This document shows, one piece after another, positions 17,123 to 27,200 of a stretch of 57,714 nucleotides of DNA. The notes beneath the pieces were generated by a model that was not told the origin of the DNA, ran no database searches, and was given only the letters and a program-made list of their open reading frames with translations. Positions within the stretch are counted from its first letter, which is position 1. Each line of letters starts with the position of its first letter. Source of the stretch: Saprospiraceae bacterium (GTDB lineage: Bacteria; Bacteroidota; Bacteroidia; Chitinophagales; Saprospiraceae); the NCBI GenBank assembly GCA_022844565.1, contig JALHLK010000032.1, forward strand, positions 1 through 57,714, read 5' to 3'. Position numbers and translations under genes: made by a program.

Positions 17123-17722
17123 ATGAAACCCATCACAAGTGTTTTTGATACTTTTTTCGAAGCAATAGAGACTTTAGTAACATTCAACTCTAAAGATAGG
17201 GATTTATGCAAAAAATACTTCAAACCCTGCCATTTTTACAAAGGTGATATCATGGTAAAAGAAGGTGAAACTGCTACTCATTTTAATTTCGTGATTGAAG
17301 GATTGCTAAGGAAATATATGTACGACGAGAATGGTGTAGAGATCACTACAGACTTCTCACATACGCCTGGCGTCTTCAATTGTTACGATGAGTTTATTAG
17401 CCAAAAACCGTCAAAAGAATATATAGAAGCCTTGACTGACGGTATCTTGTTGAGCATAAATCATCGTCATTTTACCACGATGATGAATGAAAGTGATGCT
17501 GCAAAACAATACACCATAAAGCTCATGCAAATTATGCTTAAAAATAGTCAAGATAGAGTATACGATATGGGATATCGAAGTGCTACCGAACGCTATTTAA
17601 AATTTACACATGAAAATCCTTATATCATCGACAATGCTCATCTCATGCACATTTCCACTTATCTAGGTGTGAGACCCCAAAGCTTGAGTCGGATTAGGAG
17701 TAAGAAGATGAAGGTGGTGTGA
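17123..17722 (+). CDS. Crp/Fnr-family regulator (first of a tandem pair)
   Basis: The 199-residue protein has a cyclic-nucleotide-binding-like beta-roll (about 20-115; FKPCHFYKGDIMVKEGETAT, then FVIEGLLRKYMYDENG). A short C-terminal HTH is recognisable by MHISTYLGVRPQSLSRIRS. The residues for cAMP binding are not conserved, as is usual in Bacteroidota members. The C-terminus is slightly shortened, ending KKMKVV. A related gene follows by 20 bp, suggesting an old tandem duplication. Confidence 0.9.
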   Translation: MKPITSVFDTFFEAIETLVTFNSKDRDLCKKYFKPCHFYKGDIMVKEGETATHFNFVIEGLLRKYMYDENGVEITTDFSHTPGVFNCYDEFISQKPSKEYIEALTDGILLSINHRHFTTMMNESDAAKQYTIKLMQIMLKNSQDRVYDMGYRSATERYLKFTHENPYIIDNAHLMHISTYLGVRPQSLSRIRSKKMKVV

Positions 17723-17742
17723 AATTGTTAAAAATGTAAGAT

Positions 17743-18321
17743 ATGCAAGTAGCTAAAATCTTAATGAAGTCATTCGAACCATTTTTTCAAGCACCCATCG
17801 AAGTGTGGCAGTCCTTTGTTGATAAAGGTACTTTGATTAATACCTCAAAAGATGAAATTATCAAAAGTGCAGGCAAAATAGAGCGGTACTTTTATTTCAT
17901 AATCGAAGGCAGTGGGGGAATCCTATTATGGAATAATAACAATTATGTATGCATAGATTTATGTTATGATCACGAATTTTTTGGTGACTACATGTCCTTA
18001 CTTAGTAGTCAGCCTAGTCCTTTGGAAGTAATCACTTTCGAGCCTTCGATATTATTTAGAATAGGAAAATCTGAATTTGACATCTTGAGCAACAATACTG
18101 ATATCGGAGAAAAGATATCACGATATGCTGCAGAAGCCCTTTTTATACATAAACAAACCCAACAAATTGATATTCTTACTAATACACCAACGGATAGATA
18201 CAAGACATTACTCGATAGACAACCGCAGATCTTATTAAGAACACCTCAAAAATATATAGCTTCCTATTTAGGTATTACACCACAGAGTTTGAGTAGGATA
18301 AGGAAGGAGTTAATGGAGTGA
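17743..18321 (+). CDS. Crp/Fnr-family regulator (second of a tandem pair)
   Basis: The 192-residue protein has the same plan as its neighbour: beta-roll in residues about 15-110 (YFYFIIEGSGGILLW, then DHEFFGDYMSLLSSQPSPLE) and a C-terminal HTH with IASYLGITPQSLSRIRKEL. The two proteins are divergent except at the recognition helix, PQSLSRIR in both. They may therefore read similar DNA sites while sensing different signals, which is inference. They are co-directional with a short gap and probably co-transcribed. Confidence 0.9.
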   Translation: MQVAKILMKSFEPFFQAPIEVWQSFVDKGTLINTSKDEIIKSAGKIERYFYFIIEGSGGILLWNNNNYVCIDLCYDHEFFGDYMSLLSSQPSPLEVITFEPSILFRIGKSEFDILSNNTDIGEKISRYAAEALFIHKQTQQIDILTNTPTDRYKTLLDRQPQILLRTPQKYIASYLGITPQSLSRIRKELME

Positions 18322-18444
18322 GGACGAGACTTTGAAGGTTTTGATATCAATTTTATTAATGAGCAAAATGTAATGTACGAACTTACCTTTCGGTAATTAA
18401 TCTTATTCCATTTAATACGACCTTTGCACCATAAATCAAAAATT

Positions 18445-19140
18445 ATGGATCAAAATAGAGTATTGTTAGGCATCGCTATCCCTTCGACTTTTATCGTATT
18501 ATTCCTTCTAAGCAGCTTTTACAGCAGCACCATCAGTTTCAGTCCATTTGAATCTAGTATGGTAAATCGTATATTTATTCAACAATGTATGGGATTGTTA
18601 TTAGCCGTATTTGGCATAATTATTACGCTTTATATTGCTCCTGAAAGTAAAAAGTGGTTGCAAATTGGTAATTTAAATGCTTTGGCAGAACCTATCAAAT
18701 GGCTGGGTATCAAAGAGGGCGACAACTGGTATAAAACGGGTGGTGGGTTTTTGATCACTCTAAGTATTGTAACAGGTGGGTTTATGTATATGGGTCTCCA
18801 TAATCAATTGGATTGGACGAAGTGGGTACAGATGGTTCCTTTTATTTTAGTATTCTCGTTGACTAATTCCTTTATTGAGGAAATAATTACACGGTATATG
18901 GTAGTGGGACTTTTAGAAGGCTTTATGACTACAAAGCATATCATGATTGCAGCTGGTCTAATTTTTGGTTTGGTGCATTATTTTGGTAATCCTGGTGGAC
19001 CCTTTGGTGTGATGATGGCAGGATTTTTAGGTTGGTTTTTGGCAAAGTCAGTTTTGGAGACTCAGGGTATTGCTTTGGCTTGGACTGTTCATTTTGTGTT
19101 GGATGTCATTATATTTAGTATGATTTTGATTATGAAATAG
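18445..19140 (+). CDS. CPBP family intramembrane metalloprotease
   Basis: From the ATG at 18445 the product has 231 residues; a TTG seven codons upstream is less likely. There are about six to seven membrane segments. The Abi/CPBP signatures are present: EEIITR with Glu145, Glu146 and Arg150, then FGLVHYF with His178, and HFVLD with His216 and Asp220. The family includes type II CAAX prenyl endopeptidases and proteins linked to bacteriocin self-immunity. Adjacent genes give no clear partner, so the substrate is unknown. Confidence 0.9.
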   Translation: MDQNRVLLGIAIPSTFIVLFLLSSFYSSTISFSPFESSMVNRIFIQQCMGLLLAVFGIIITLYIAPESKKWLQIGNLNALAEPIKWLGIKEGDNWYKTGGGFLITLSIVTGGFMYMGLHNQLDWTKWVQMVPFILVFSLTNSFIEEIITRYMVVGLLEGFMTTKHIMIAAGLIFGLVHYFGNPGGPFGVMMAGFLGWFLAKSVLETQGIALAWTVHFVLDVIIFSMILIMK

Positions 19141-19274
19141 TCACTTCAAGCAACTCGTGTGGTAATTTATTTTTAATTTTTTTAAAAAATATTGGGTAGA
19201 TAATAAGGGTATTTTCTTATTAAGTTTTCTTATATGAAAAGAGAAAATTCATTTATTAAATCAAATTTACACTT

Positions 19275-20297
19275 ATGTCAAAATTTTTCATTTTGTTTTT
19301 ATCCATCTCATGTGTACTTGCTTGTACAGACGACAGAGAAATACTTGAACCAGGTAATCTCGTGCCCAAAACCGTAATGGAAGACCCAACGATTTCATCT
19401 ATCACTATAAATGGGGCTAAACTCCACGCTCAAGCATTTGGTCCTGAAAATGGAACACTTATTATTGTTTTGCATGGAGGACCTGGAGCATATTTTCAAT
19501 ACCTTTTGAATGTTTCTTCTTTGGCTAACAAGGGTTATAGAGTGGTATTTTATGACCAGATAGGGTCTGGTCTGTCTCAACGGTTTCCATATGCCTATTA
19601 CTCTAAATTTGGAAAAGATGCTGTAGATAAGGTTTTTTATGATGAATTAAATGGAGTAATCAAATATTTTAAAAAAAGGATAGACCAAAAAGTTGTCTTG
19701 TTAGGGGACTCTTGGGGAGGAATTATGGCAGCTGGTTTTGTAGGAAAATATCCAAACGCTGTCGATGGAATCATCGTGGGTGAACCCGGAGGATTAACTT
19801 GGGCGGATATTTCTGAATATATTACAGAATCACAAGCTTTTAAGTTTTTTGGAGAAACACTCAATGATGTAACTTTTGCTGATCAATTCATTACCGCAAA
19901 AAATGATGAACATGAAGTCCTTGATTATAAATTTGGCTTGATCTCAGCAAAAAATAATATTGTCGGAGAAAGAGTGCCTGATATAGGAAATTTAAAGGTT
20001 CATTATAGAAACGGTAGGGTGGGTTCAGTGATCCAATCAGCAATGTTTGAACTAGGTGAGAAGTATAATATTGATTTTTCAGAAGGGTTAGATCAATTTC
20101 AAAACAAAACTTTGTACATATACAGTAGTGAAAATACGGTACATAATGATGAATGGGCCAAAAAAATATCTTCCTCTTTCAAAAACAAAGAAATATTTAA
20201 AGTTCAGGGTGTCGGCCATTCTGGCTATTTTGATCAACAAAAAACATGGAAAATTATTACCGAACCAAAAGTCCTTGAATTTCTGAAATCTATTTAA
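19275..20297 (+). CDS. Alpha/beta hydrolase lipoprotein (proline iminopeptidase-like)
   Basis: The 340-residue protein has a lipoprotein signal with lipobox VLAC (Cys17). The oxyanion region HGGPG (67-71) is typical of proline iminopeptidases. The nucleophile elbow is GDSWGG with Ser146, and the catalytic His lies near residue 327 in GVGHSGYF. It is probably anchored in the outer or inner membrane facing the periplasm. It is followed by a small outer membrane protein gene 9 bp downstream, so the two are likely one operon. The peptidase assignment is by motif only; an esterase is possible. Confidence 0.85.
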   Translation: MSKFFILFLSISCVLACTDDREILEPGNLVPKTVMEDPTISSITINGAKLHAQAFGPENGTLIIVLHGGPGAYFQYLLNVSSLANKGYRVVFYDQIGSGLSQRFPYAYYSKFGKDAVDKVFYDELNGVIKYFKKRIDQKVVLLGDSWGGIMAAGFVGKYPNAVDGIIVGEPGGLTWADISEYITESQAFKFFGETLNDVTFADQFITAKNDEHEVLDYKFGLISAKNNIVGERVPDIGNLKVHYRNGRVGSVIQSAMFELGEKYNIDFSEGLDQFQNKTLYIYSSENTVHNDEWAKKISSSFKNKEIFKVQGVGHSGYFDQQKTWKIITEPKVLEFLKSI

Positions 20298-20306
20298 TAA
20301 CACATT

Positions 20307-20993
20307 ATGAAAAATAATTATATGAAACCATTAAGAAAAGCTTTACTTGTTGCTTTCTATTTTATTAGCATCTCAACAAACTTCTCTCAAACATTGAATT
20401 GGCATAATTTAGAAAATAGAAAACATGTTTTACATGGAGAATTTGGACTTGATTTTTCTGTCTCCTACGGTTTGGGATACAGTCGTCAATTAAAAACCAA
20501 AATTCCATTTGTATTAAATGGATTTTTTTACAAACCTGCTGGTGAAATAGTTTTTGATGATTTCAAAACTAAAATTGGAGGGCAGGCTTTATGGCTAAAT
20601 CAGCAATCTTGGAAGGGTTCGGTAGGTATCCATGGTATTTACAGGAAAAATACCAATGATTTTGTGACATTGCAAAATTTTGGTAGTGAGACTTCTGCCA
20701 CATTCGGTTATTATAAAAATGGGTGGTTTCTAGCAGGGGAGGTAGGATTTGACAAAGCCATTGTTACCCATTTTAATCATAGTAATGAATACAAAGAAGG
20801 TGTCTACGAAAATGTAAAAGACGGATGGTATGAACCTGCAACTGGGGGTAATTTACAATACGGGTTTCAAGCAGGAATATCTTTCCAACCAATTGATTTT
20901 ACAATAAAAATTGGAAAAGTCATATCTCAGGACTTTAAAACCAAGCCTACATTACCTTTTTATTTGGGACTTGGGCTTAATTGTAGTCTTTGA
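20307..20993 (+). CDS. Putative outer membrane beta-barrel protein
   Basis: The 228-residue protein has a signal peptide (about 1-28, ending TNFSQ) and then alternating strands with many aromatic and glycine residues (GEFGLDFSVSYGLGYSRQ, FLAGEVGFDKA, YGFQAGISFQ, FYLGLGLNCSL). This suits a small 8- to 10-strand barrel. No family is recognised. It lies 9 bp after the alpha/beta hydrolase lipoprotein gene, so the two probably act together at the cell envelope. A second Met at residue 6 is an alternative start. Confidence 0.65.
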   Translation: MKNNYMKPLRKALLVAFYFISISTNFSQTLNWHNLENRKHVLHGEFGLDFSVSYGLGYSRQLKTKIPFVLNGFFYKPAGEIVFDDFKTKIGGQALWLNQQSWKGSVGIHGIYRKNTNDFVTLQNFGSETSATFGYYKNGWFLAGEVGFDKAIVTHFNHSNEYKEGVYENVKDGWYEPATGGNLQYGFQAGISFQPIDFTIKIGKVISQDFKTKPTLPFYLGLGLNCSL

Positions 20994-21002
20994 TAAAATA
21001 GA

Positions 21003-21019
21003 TATAATTAGTAATTATA
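21003..21019. other. Perfect palindrome TATAATTA-g-TAATTATA
   Basis: A 17-bp perfect palindrome with 8-bp arms lies just after the outer membrane protein gene. It may be a weak terminator or an operator for the following operon. Confidence 0.3.
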
Positions 21020-21065
21020 CAAAAGGATGGGATTTTTTAAGAACATAGTGGTTTAAATTTCCAAC

Positions 21066-21073
21066 TATATTTG
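21066..21073 (+). promoter_or_regulatory. Possible -7 element, TATATTTG
   Basis: Exact TAnnTTTG match in the gap before the DUF6326/DUF4386 pair. It is about 157 nt from the start codon, so support is weak. Confidence 0.25.
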
Positions 21074-21229
21074 TAACAAATACGTCATTAAATTTACTCT
21101 TTGATAAAAACCAAACTTTTAGTTTATAGCTTGCAGATTAGTTTTATCTATAATTAACAGTGATTTATATAAAAAGTGTAAGGGTTAAAAATTATTGAAT
21201 TATAATTGAATTATAAATTATTTTGAAAT

Positions 21230-21664
21230 ATGATGAATACTATACATACAACTAAAAATTTGCTAAATACCCCCATTGATATCAAAATCCAATTGGCTTT
21301 TATGTGGACATCTCTCTTGTTCTGTTACATATATTGTGACTACTTTAATCTATATCCACCTGGTAAAATGGAAGAAATGATGACAGGGAAGCATATGTTG
21401 CATCATCCATGGAAACTTTTTGCAGCTTCTGTCCTAATGGCAGTGCCTTCGTTGATGATTTTCTTATCGGTTTCACTTGCTGCTAAATGGAGTAAAATTT
21501 TCAATATCTCTTTTGGTTTATTTTATGCTTTATTTCTTGGTTTGATTTTGTTTTCATTAGATTTGGATTGGTATAAGTTTTATGTATTTTTTGCTATGGT
21601 CGAAATAGTGCTCGCTTTCTTAATATTTTATAAAGCTTACCATTGGCCTAAAACAAATAAGTAA
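21230..21664 (+). CDS. DUF6326-like small membrane protein
   Basis: The 144-residue protein has four predicted membrane segments (about 20-40, 65-85, 92-112 and 118-136) and the loop motif YFNLYPPGKMEEMMTG, which I associate with DUF6326. The function is unknown. Two Met codons stand at the start. It is followed by the DUF4386 gene 10 bp downstream, as an operon. Confidence 0.65.
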   Translation: MMNTIHTTKNLLNTPIDIKIQLAFMWTSLLFCYIYCDYFNLYPPGKMEEMMTGKHMLHHPWKLFAASVLMAVPSLMIFLSVSLAAKWSKIFNISFGLFYALFLGLILFSLDLDWYKFYVFFAMVEIVLAFLIFYKAYHWPKTNK

Positions 21665-21674
21665 ATTAAAGAAA

Positions 21675-22361
21675 ATGAATGAATTAAAGAAATGGACTCT
21701 TTTAGCAGGGATTTGTTATCTGGTTATTGTCCTCACAGGTATTCTAAGTCTTATGTACATTCCAAATCAACTCATCGAATGGAAAGATCCAGAGGCAACA
21801 TTTAGTAATATTTCTACCCATCTTGGTCTCTTTAGATGGGGTATTGTAGCAAGTATCATTTGCTATTTAGCGTATTTGATATTGCCTCTTTTGCTTTATA
21901 AAATATTATCTCCAGTTAATAAAAAGGTCGCCTTGATTATGGTCATTTTGGTAGGAGTTAGTATACCTATCACCATGATAAATCTTTCCAATAAATTAGA
22001 TATTGTAGACCTACTTACCAATCCAGTACTTGGCAGTTTATATTCAAAGGAGGAAATGATCAAAGAAGTTTTTTTTCTTCTCAATAAATATGAAAGTGGA
22101 ATTACAATGGCTTCTTTGTTTTGGGGCCTTTGGCTTATGCCATTTGGATATTTAGTATTTAAATCTGGATTTTTGCCCAAATTATTAGGTATCCTACTAA
22201 TGTTGGGTTGTTTGGGATATTGTATTAATATTTTTGGGAGTATATTGATTCAAGACTATGGCAAATTGGGAATTTCCAAGTGGGTATCTTTACCAGCATC
22301 TCTTGGTGAGATAGGCATTTGCTTGGGCATGTTAATATTTGGAAGTAGGAAAAATAAATAA
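21675..22361 (+). CDS. DUF4386 family membrane protein
   Basis: The 228-residue protein has about six membrane segments. The family pattern is visible: an N-terminal LLAGICYLVIVLTGI, NISTHLGLFRWGIVASI, and an ASLFWGLWLMPFGYLVFKSG segment near residue 150-170. Function is not established for the family. It is second in a pair with the small membrane gene upstream and has no visible catalytic motif. Confidence 0.8.
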   Translation: MNELKKWTLLAGICYLVIVLTGILSLMYIPNQLIEWKDPEATFSNISTHLGLFRWGIVASIICYLAYLILPLLLYKILSPVNKKVALIMVILVGVSIPITMINLSNKLDIVDLLTNPVLGSLYSKEEMIKEVFFLLNKYESGITMASLFWGLWLMPFGYLVFKSGFLPKLLGILLMLGCLGYCINIFGSILIQDYGKLGISKWVSLPASLGEIGICLGMLIFGSRKNK

Positions 22362-22466
22362 TAAATATTCAACCAAGCTCAAAATTATATATAGACCTTG
22401 ATCGTTTTTTATTTTGATCTAGAAAAACATATTCTTCATTATAATTATAAAATACAAATCTAAAGA

Positions 22467-23405
22467 ATGAATCGATACCCTTTACTTATCTTAACATTGA
22501 TTATTTTATTAAATTGTAAAAATCAGAGTAATTTAGTAAATGACGCTGTACACATTAACAATGATTTAAGAGCAAAGATTAATCAGATATTATTAAATAA
22601 AAAAGCAACAGTTGGCATTTCAATTATTGGTAACAATGGAAAAGACACAATATCTTTTCACGGTGACAGCAGATTTCCAATGCAAAGTGTCTTTAAATTC
22701 CACATCGCTCTAGCCGTTTTATCTGAGATTGATAAAGGCAATTTGTCTTTAAATCAAGAAATAGTAGTTAGTAAGGAAGATTTATTACCAAAAGATTTTT
22801 GGAGTCCGCTAAGAGACGAAAATCCTAATGGAGGCAGTTTTACGATTGAAAAGTTAATTCAATATTCTGTTTCTCAAAGTGATAATACTGCTTGCGATGT
22901 CTTAATAAAACTGATTGGAACACCTAAAACTGTCGAAGAATATTTTAAGAAGAATACTATCCAAGATCTGCAAATAACTTTTAATGAAAAAGATATGCAA
23001 GCAAAGTGGGAAAATATGTTTCAAAATTGGACAACCCCTAAAGCTGCAAGTCAGACAATGAAAATATTTTATGAAAATGAAGACAATTTACTCTCAAAAA
23101 GCAGTTTTGACTTTTTTTGGAAAACCAATAAAGAAACAACAACGGGTGCTAAGCGCATAAAAGGAAAACTGCCCGAAGGCACCATTGTGGCTCACAAAAC
23201 AGGTTGGTCCGGTACAAATAAAGAGACTGGCATCACAGCAGCGGTAAATAATATAGGCATCGTTTTTTTGCCAAATGGCCAACACTTTTTCATCAGTGTT
23301 TTTGTGTCAGAATCAAAAGAGGATTTTGATACAAACGAGAGAATTATTGCTGACATTGCAAAAGTGAGTTATGACTATTTCAATGGACAAAAATCTAATA
23401 ATTAG
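22467..23405 (+). CDS. Class A beta-lactamase, subclass A2-like, predicted lipoprotein
   Basis: The 312-residue protein carries a lipoprotein signal (lipobox LLNC, Cys17). Serine beta-lactamase motifs are all present: SVFK (Ser74-Lys77), SDN (138-140), and HKTG (Lys244). The likely general base is Glu174 in NEKDMQAKW, followed by FQNWTTP, a layout like PER-type enzymes of subclass A2. The enzyme would hydrolyse beta-lactams in the periplasm while membrane-tethered. The spectrum cannot be read from sequence. It is monocistronic and convergent with the LytTR regulator, with no mobile element near it, so it appears to be a resident gene. Confidence 0.9.
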   Translation: MNRYPLLILTLIILLNCKNQSNLVNDAVHINNDLRAKINQILLNKKATVGISIIGNNGKDTISFHGDSRFPMQSVFKFHIALAVLSEIDKGNLSLNQEIVVSKEDLLPKDFWSPLRDENPNGGSFTIEKLIQYSVSQSDNTACDVLIKLIGTPKTVEEYFKKNTIQDLQITFNEKDMQAKWENMFQNWTTPKAASQTMKIFYENEDNLLSKSSFDFFWKTNKETTTGAKRIKGKLPEGTIVAHKTGWSGTNKETGITAAVNNIGIVFLPNGQHFFISVFVSESKEDFDTNERIIADIAKVSYDYFNGQKSNN

Positions 23406-23457
23406 TTCCATGCTCTTGAGTTTAATTAATTGATTATTAAAATTATTGTGTAAATGA

Positions 23458-24231
23458 TTATCTATCAATCCACTTTTTAAAGGAAGGGGCTTTCTCTCTG
23501 CTAATGTCAAATTCCAATTTAAGAGGTGGTTTTAAAGTTAATGTGAGTTTTTGGTTTTCGTGAGGTTTGACACTTTGTATAGCATTGATATTAATAATAG
23601 ATTGACGGTTAGATCTATAAAACAATCTAGGGTCAAGTAACTCTTCTACCTCTTCTAGTGTAGCAAAATCAAGCATATATTTATCACCTGAAAATGTGTA
23701 AATATAATTTATACTGTCTCGGTAAAAACAAGCAATATCTCTGACAGCTACGGGGATCCATTTTTTCAGATGACTGACAATAAATTGTTCTTTGTACTTA
23801 TTTTTGAGGGAATCTGGATTAGAGATGAGGCTTATTAAATTGTGAAAATCTTGAGGATATTCTGCCTTGCTTGTGATAATCTCTCTTGATTTATCTATGG
23901 CTTTTTTTAGATCTTCATTGTCAACTGGTTTGAGAAGATAATCTATCCCATTAACCTTAAAGGCTTGTATAGCATACTCATCATAAGCTGTTGTAAAAAT
24001 GACAGGGCACTTAAGATTGTATCTTTTAAATATTTCAAAACTAATGCCGTCACTAAGCTGAATATCAGCAAAAATAAGATCAGGCTCAGCATTTTCCATA
24101 AACCATTTAAAAGCTGTCTTAAGACTTGGTAAGAATTGAATGATTTCTACATCTGGTGCTATATCAGAAATCTTGAATTGTAACTCTTTTGCGATAAGCT
24201 GCTCGTCTTCGATGATTACTGCTTTTATCAT
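23458..24231 (-). CDS. LytTR-family response regulator
   Basis: The 257-residue protein has a receiver domain with acidic residues IIEDEQ at 6-11, the phosphoacceptor Asp56 in IFADIQLSDG and the Lys in DYLLKPVD. The C-terminal LytTR DNA-binding domain spans about 155-255 (FYRDSINYIYTFSGDKYML, then FYRSNRQSIININAI). It lies 12 bp downstream of the propeller kinase gene and forms a two-component system with it. Confidence 0.95.
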   Translation of the reverse strand: MIKAVIIEDEQLIAKELQFKISDIAPDVEIIQFLPSLKTAFKWFMENAEPDLIFADIQLSDGISFEIFKRYNLKCPVIFTTAYDEYAIQAFKVNGIDYLLKPVDNEDLKKAIDKSREIITSKAEYPQDFHNLISLISNPDSLKNKYKEQFIVSHLKKWIPVAVRDIACFYRDSINYIYTFSGDKYMLDFATLEEVEELLDPRLFYRSNRQSIININAIQSVKPHENQKLTLTLKPPLKLEFDISREKAPSFKKWIDR

Positions 24232-24243
24232 GATATCTTATTT

Positions 24244-27200
24244 TTAGATTAAAGGAATTTTTACGGTATAATAATCTTCAGTTTCATTAATGATAACTTG
24301 CCTAGGACTGAGATATTTGTATAACGAAATCATACTATTTTGTCCTTGTTTGTTGCTCGTTTCAACATAACCTTTCGGTTGGAAATTATTTTGGACCACC
24401 AAATAATCATCTTCTATGTACATGTAGATAATGAGTGGACTATCTGGATCTGCTATGTTGTGCTTGATTGCGTTTTCTACAAGATTTTGAAGTGTTACTG
24501 GGGCTATTTTGTGAGAGTGAAACTCTTCGGGAATATTGATATCTATCATAAGACCTTGACCAAATCTAGTTTTTTGTAACTGAATATACATACCTACAAA
24601 CTTGAGTTCTTCTCCCAATACCACAGTCTCGTTTTCTTTATTTTTTAGAATATAGCGATACACTTTACTCATTTTATCTAAAAAATCACCTGCCTGGCGT
24701 TGATCAATTCTGATGAGACTGCTTAGGGAAGTAAGTGAATTAAAAAGGAAATGTGGATTGAGATGTTGTTTTAAATTTTCGTACATGACCGTGGCTTTTT
24801 CTTTTTCTAAAAGCTGCGCCTTGCTTTCAAGGATCATTACTTGATCCTTTTGTTGCATCCTCATCCGATAAAAAATTGTAAATAAAGCAAAGGTTGCCAA
24901 TACAGAAAGTATCAAAAACCACCAAGTTTTGTAGTATGGTGTGGCAATATTAATTATTAGAATTGTTTCGCCTGTCTGCCAACTCTTATCTTTTGCTACC
25001 GCTTTTACCTTGAAAGTGAATGTCCCAGAAGAAAGGCTGTTGTAGTTTGCTTCAAAGTTAAGCGTTGTGGTACTCCAGTCTTTTTCTACACCCTCCAATT
25101 TATAAACCATATCATACGGTGCTGTCAAATTGTCTGTTAGCATTCCAAATTTTAATCTCAAGCTGTTTTCTTTAGAGGAGAGGTTTAATGTATTATTCTC
25201 GAAAAAATTTACACCTTTACCGTTTATTGATATCATACTGATCAAAGGTTTATCTTTTACTACGGGAGGCTTTATATTTTGTGTAAAAAACTCTACTATG
25301 TCCCCAGCGACGCTGCTAATAATATTTCCATTGTGTAGCGGAGCCATGTAATTTACATAACCGTTGTTATTGGCACTAAAGGGAAGTGTAAAATTGAAAA
25401 AGCTATTTAACGAAGGGTTGTAAACAGAAAACTGATTGAAACAAGCGCTCCATATTTTATTATCACTATCCTCAGCCAGTGCCATAATGTGATCCATCAC
25501 CAGTCCATCAACTTGTTTGTATTGTTTACTAATATTTTGTGAGGGGTTATAGTAAATCAGCCCATCTCCTTTTTTTGACATCCACAAATCACCATTCATA
25601 TCCATAATCATGCTTGTAAAATAACCATCGTCAGCTTCTGTACTGTCTTGATAGGTCATCTTGATCGGTTTTAATTTATTTCCATCTGAGTAGGTAAGCC
25701 AGTTCCAGCCATTTAACATCCATACCTTACCATTGCTGTCTGTAATGGGTACTCCCAAATAATAGGGATTTCCTTTTTTGATAAAAGGGGATTCAAAAAC
25801 TAGGCTATCTAGTCGACCATTATGTAAATCCCAACGTAATAGTTTGTCGCCTGAAGCAGAATAGAGGATTTGATTTTTGTAAATAGCTGCATCACTAAGA
25901 CGCCAATTGTGGAATGGTTTAGGAAGTACGAGTGGAGAAAATTTGTTTTTACCCTTTCTCACCCAAGCTCCGTTATTAGAGAAAAGTAATATACTGTCTT
26001 GCAAAAATATCATTCTAAAAACTTGGGATGGAGTCTTGTTATCTTTATTTGGAGTTAACTTATTCAAATCATAGGTAATGGATTTTAAAGTAATCGGATT
26101 ATAATTTGATAATATATTTCCACTATATCCGATCCACCATGTCTTGTCTTTTGGATTTTCTGTTACAAAATTTACGGTCTGGGTTTCTGTAATATTGGAT
26201 TGTGATGACAATTGATGCACTTTATAAAATGACCGTGCCGTATTACATTTTGAAACACCTCCCACCGTACCAAACCACAATGTCCCATCTGCTTCATGCA
26301 TGGCGTCCCAAAAAAAATCACCTGCTATAGTAGAAGCATCATTTTTATTATGCCCTATCTTTTTTACAGTATTTCCATTGCGATAATCAATCAAAAGTAA
26401 CTCATAACTCCAAGTAGAAAGCCATAACATATGATCATTGTCTTCAAACAAGGTTGCTACCTCACCCATTTTTTCTAGGTCTTTTAAATAGATAGCTTGT
26501 TTTATTTTTTTGGTATATGGGTCAAAGGCAATAATTTTATTAGCGTCATTGTCTACATACCAGTAATGTCCAAATCTAGTTTCACAAAGTGCTGCTGCCC
26601 CACCTCTGTTTGAAGGGCTAGATTGGTCACAGTTTTCCATTACAAAACCAAACCGAGCTGCTGCTTTGTCGTAATATATGAGTCCTTGTTTTGTCGCCAA
26701 ATAAATAGTCTTGCCATCAGGACTATCCTCTAGACCATTTTTCCGAGTTCGAAAGGTCTGAAAATCATTTTTTCTAGGTGCAATTTGAAAACGGTCTTCT
26801 TCAATATTAAAATAGCATAAATTAATGTGGTTGGCTACCCATATCACCCCATTTTTATCACAAATTATGTTTTGTGTACTTACCCAACCAAAATTTGAAG
26901 GCACAGCATAATTTTTAAAATTGCCAGTTTTGGGGTTTAAGCAAAATACATCATTATCCGTGGCTCCCCAGATGTTACCATGTTTGTCTTCTGCAAGATC
27001 GTGTACTGAATTGTTTGGTAATGTGTTTTTTCCATAACCGCTGTGAAAAGTGTAAAAATGTGCACCATCATATTTATTTAGACCATTATAAGTCCCTATC
27101 CACAACATACCCTTTCTATCCTTTAAAAAGGAATTGACTAGATTGTAGCTCAATCCTTCTTTTTGGGTAATGTGATGAAATACGAGATCAGGCTTAATAG

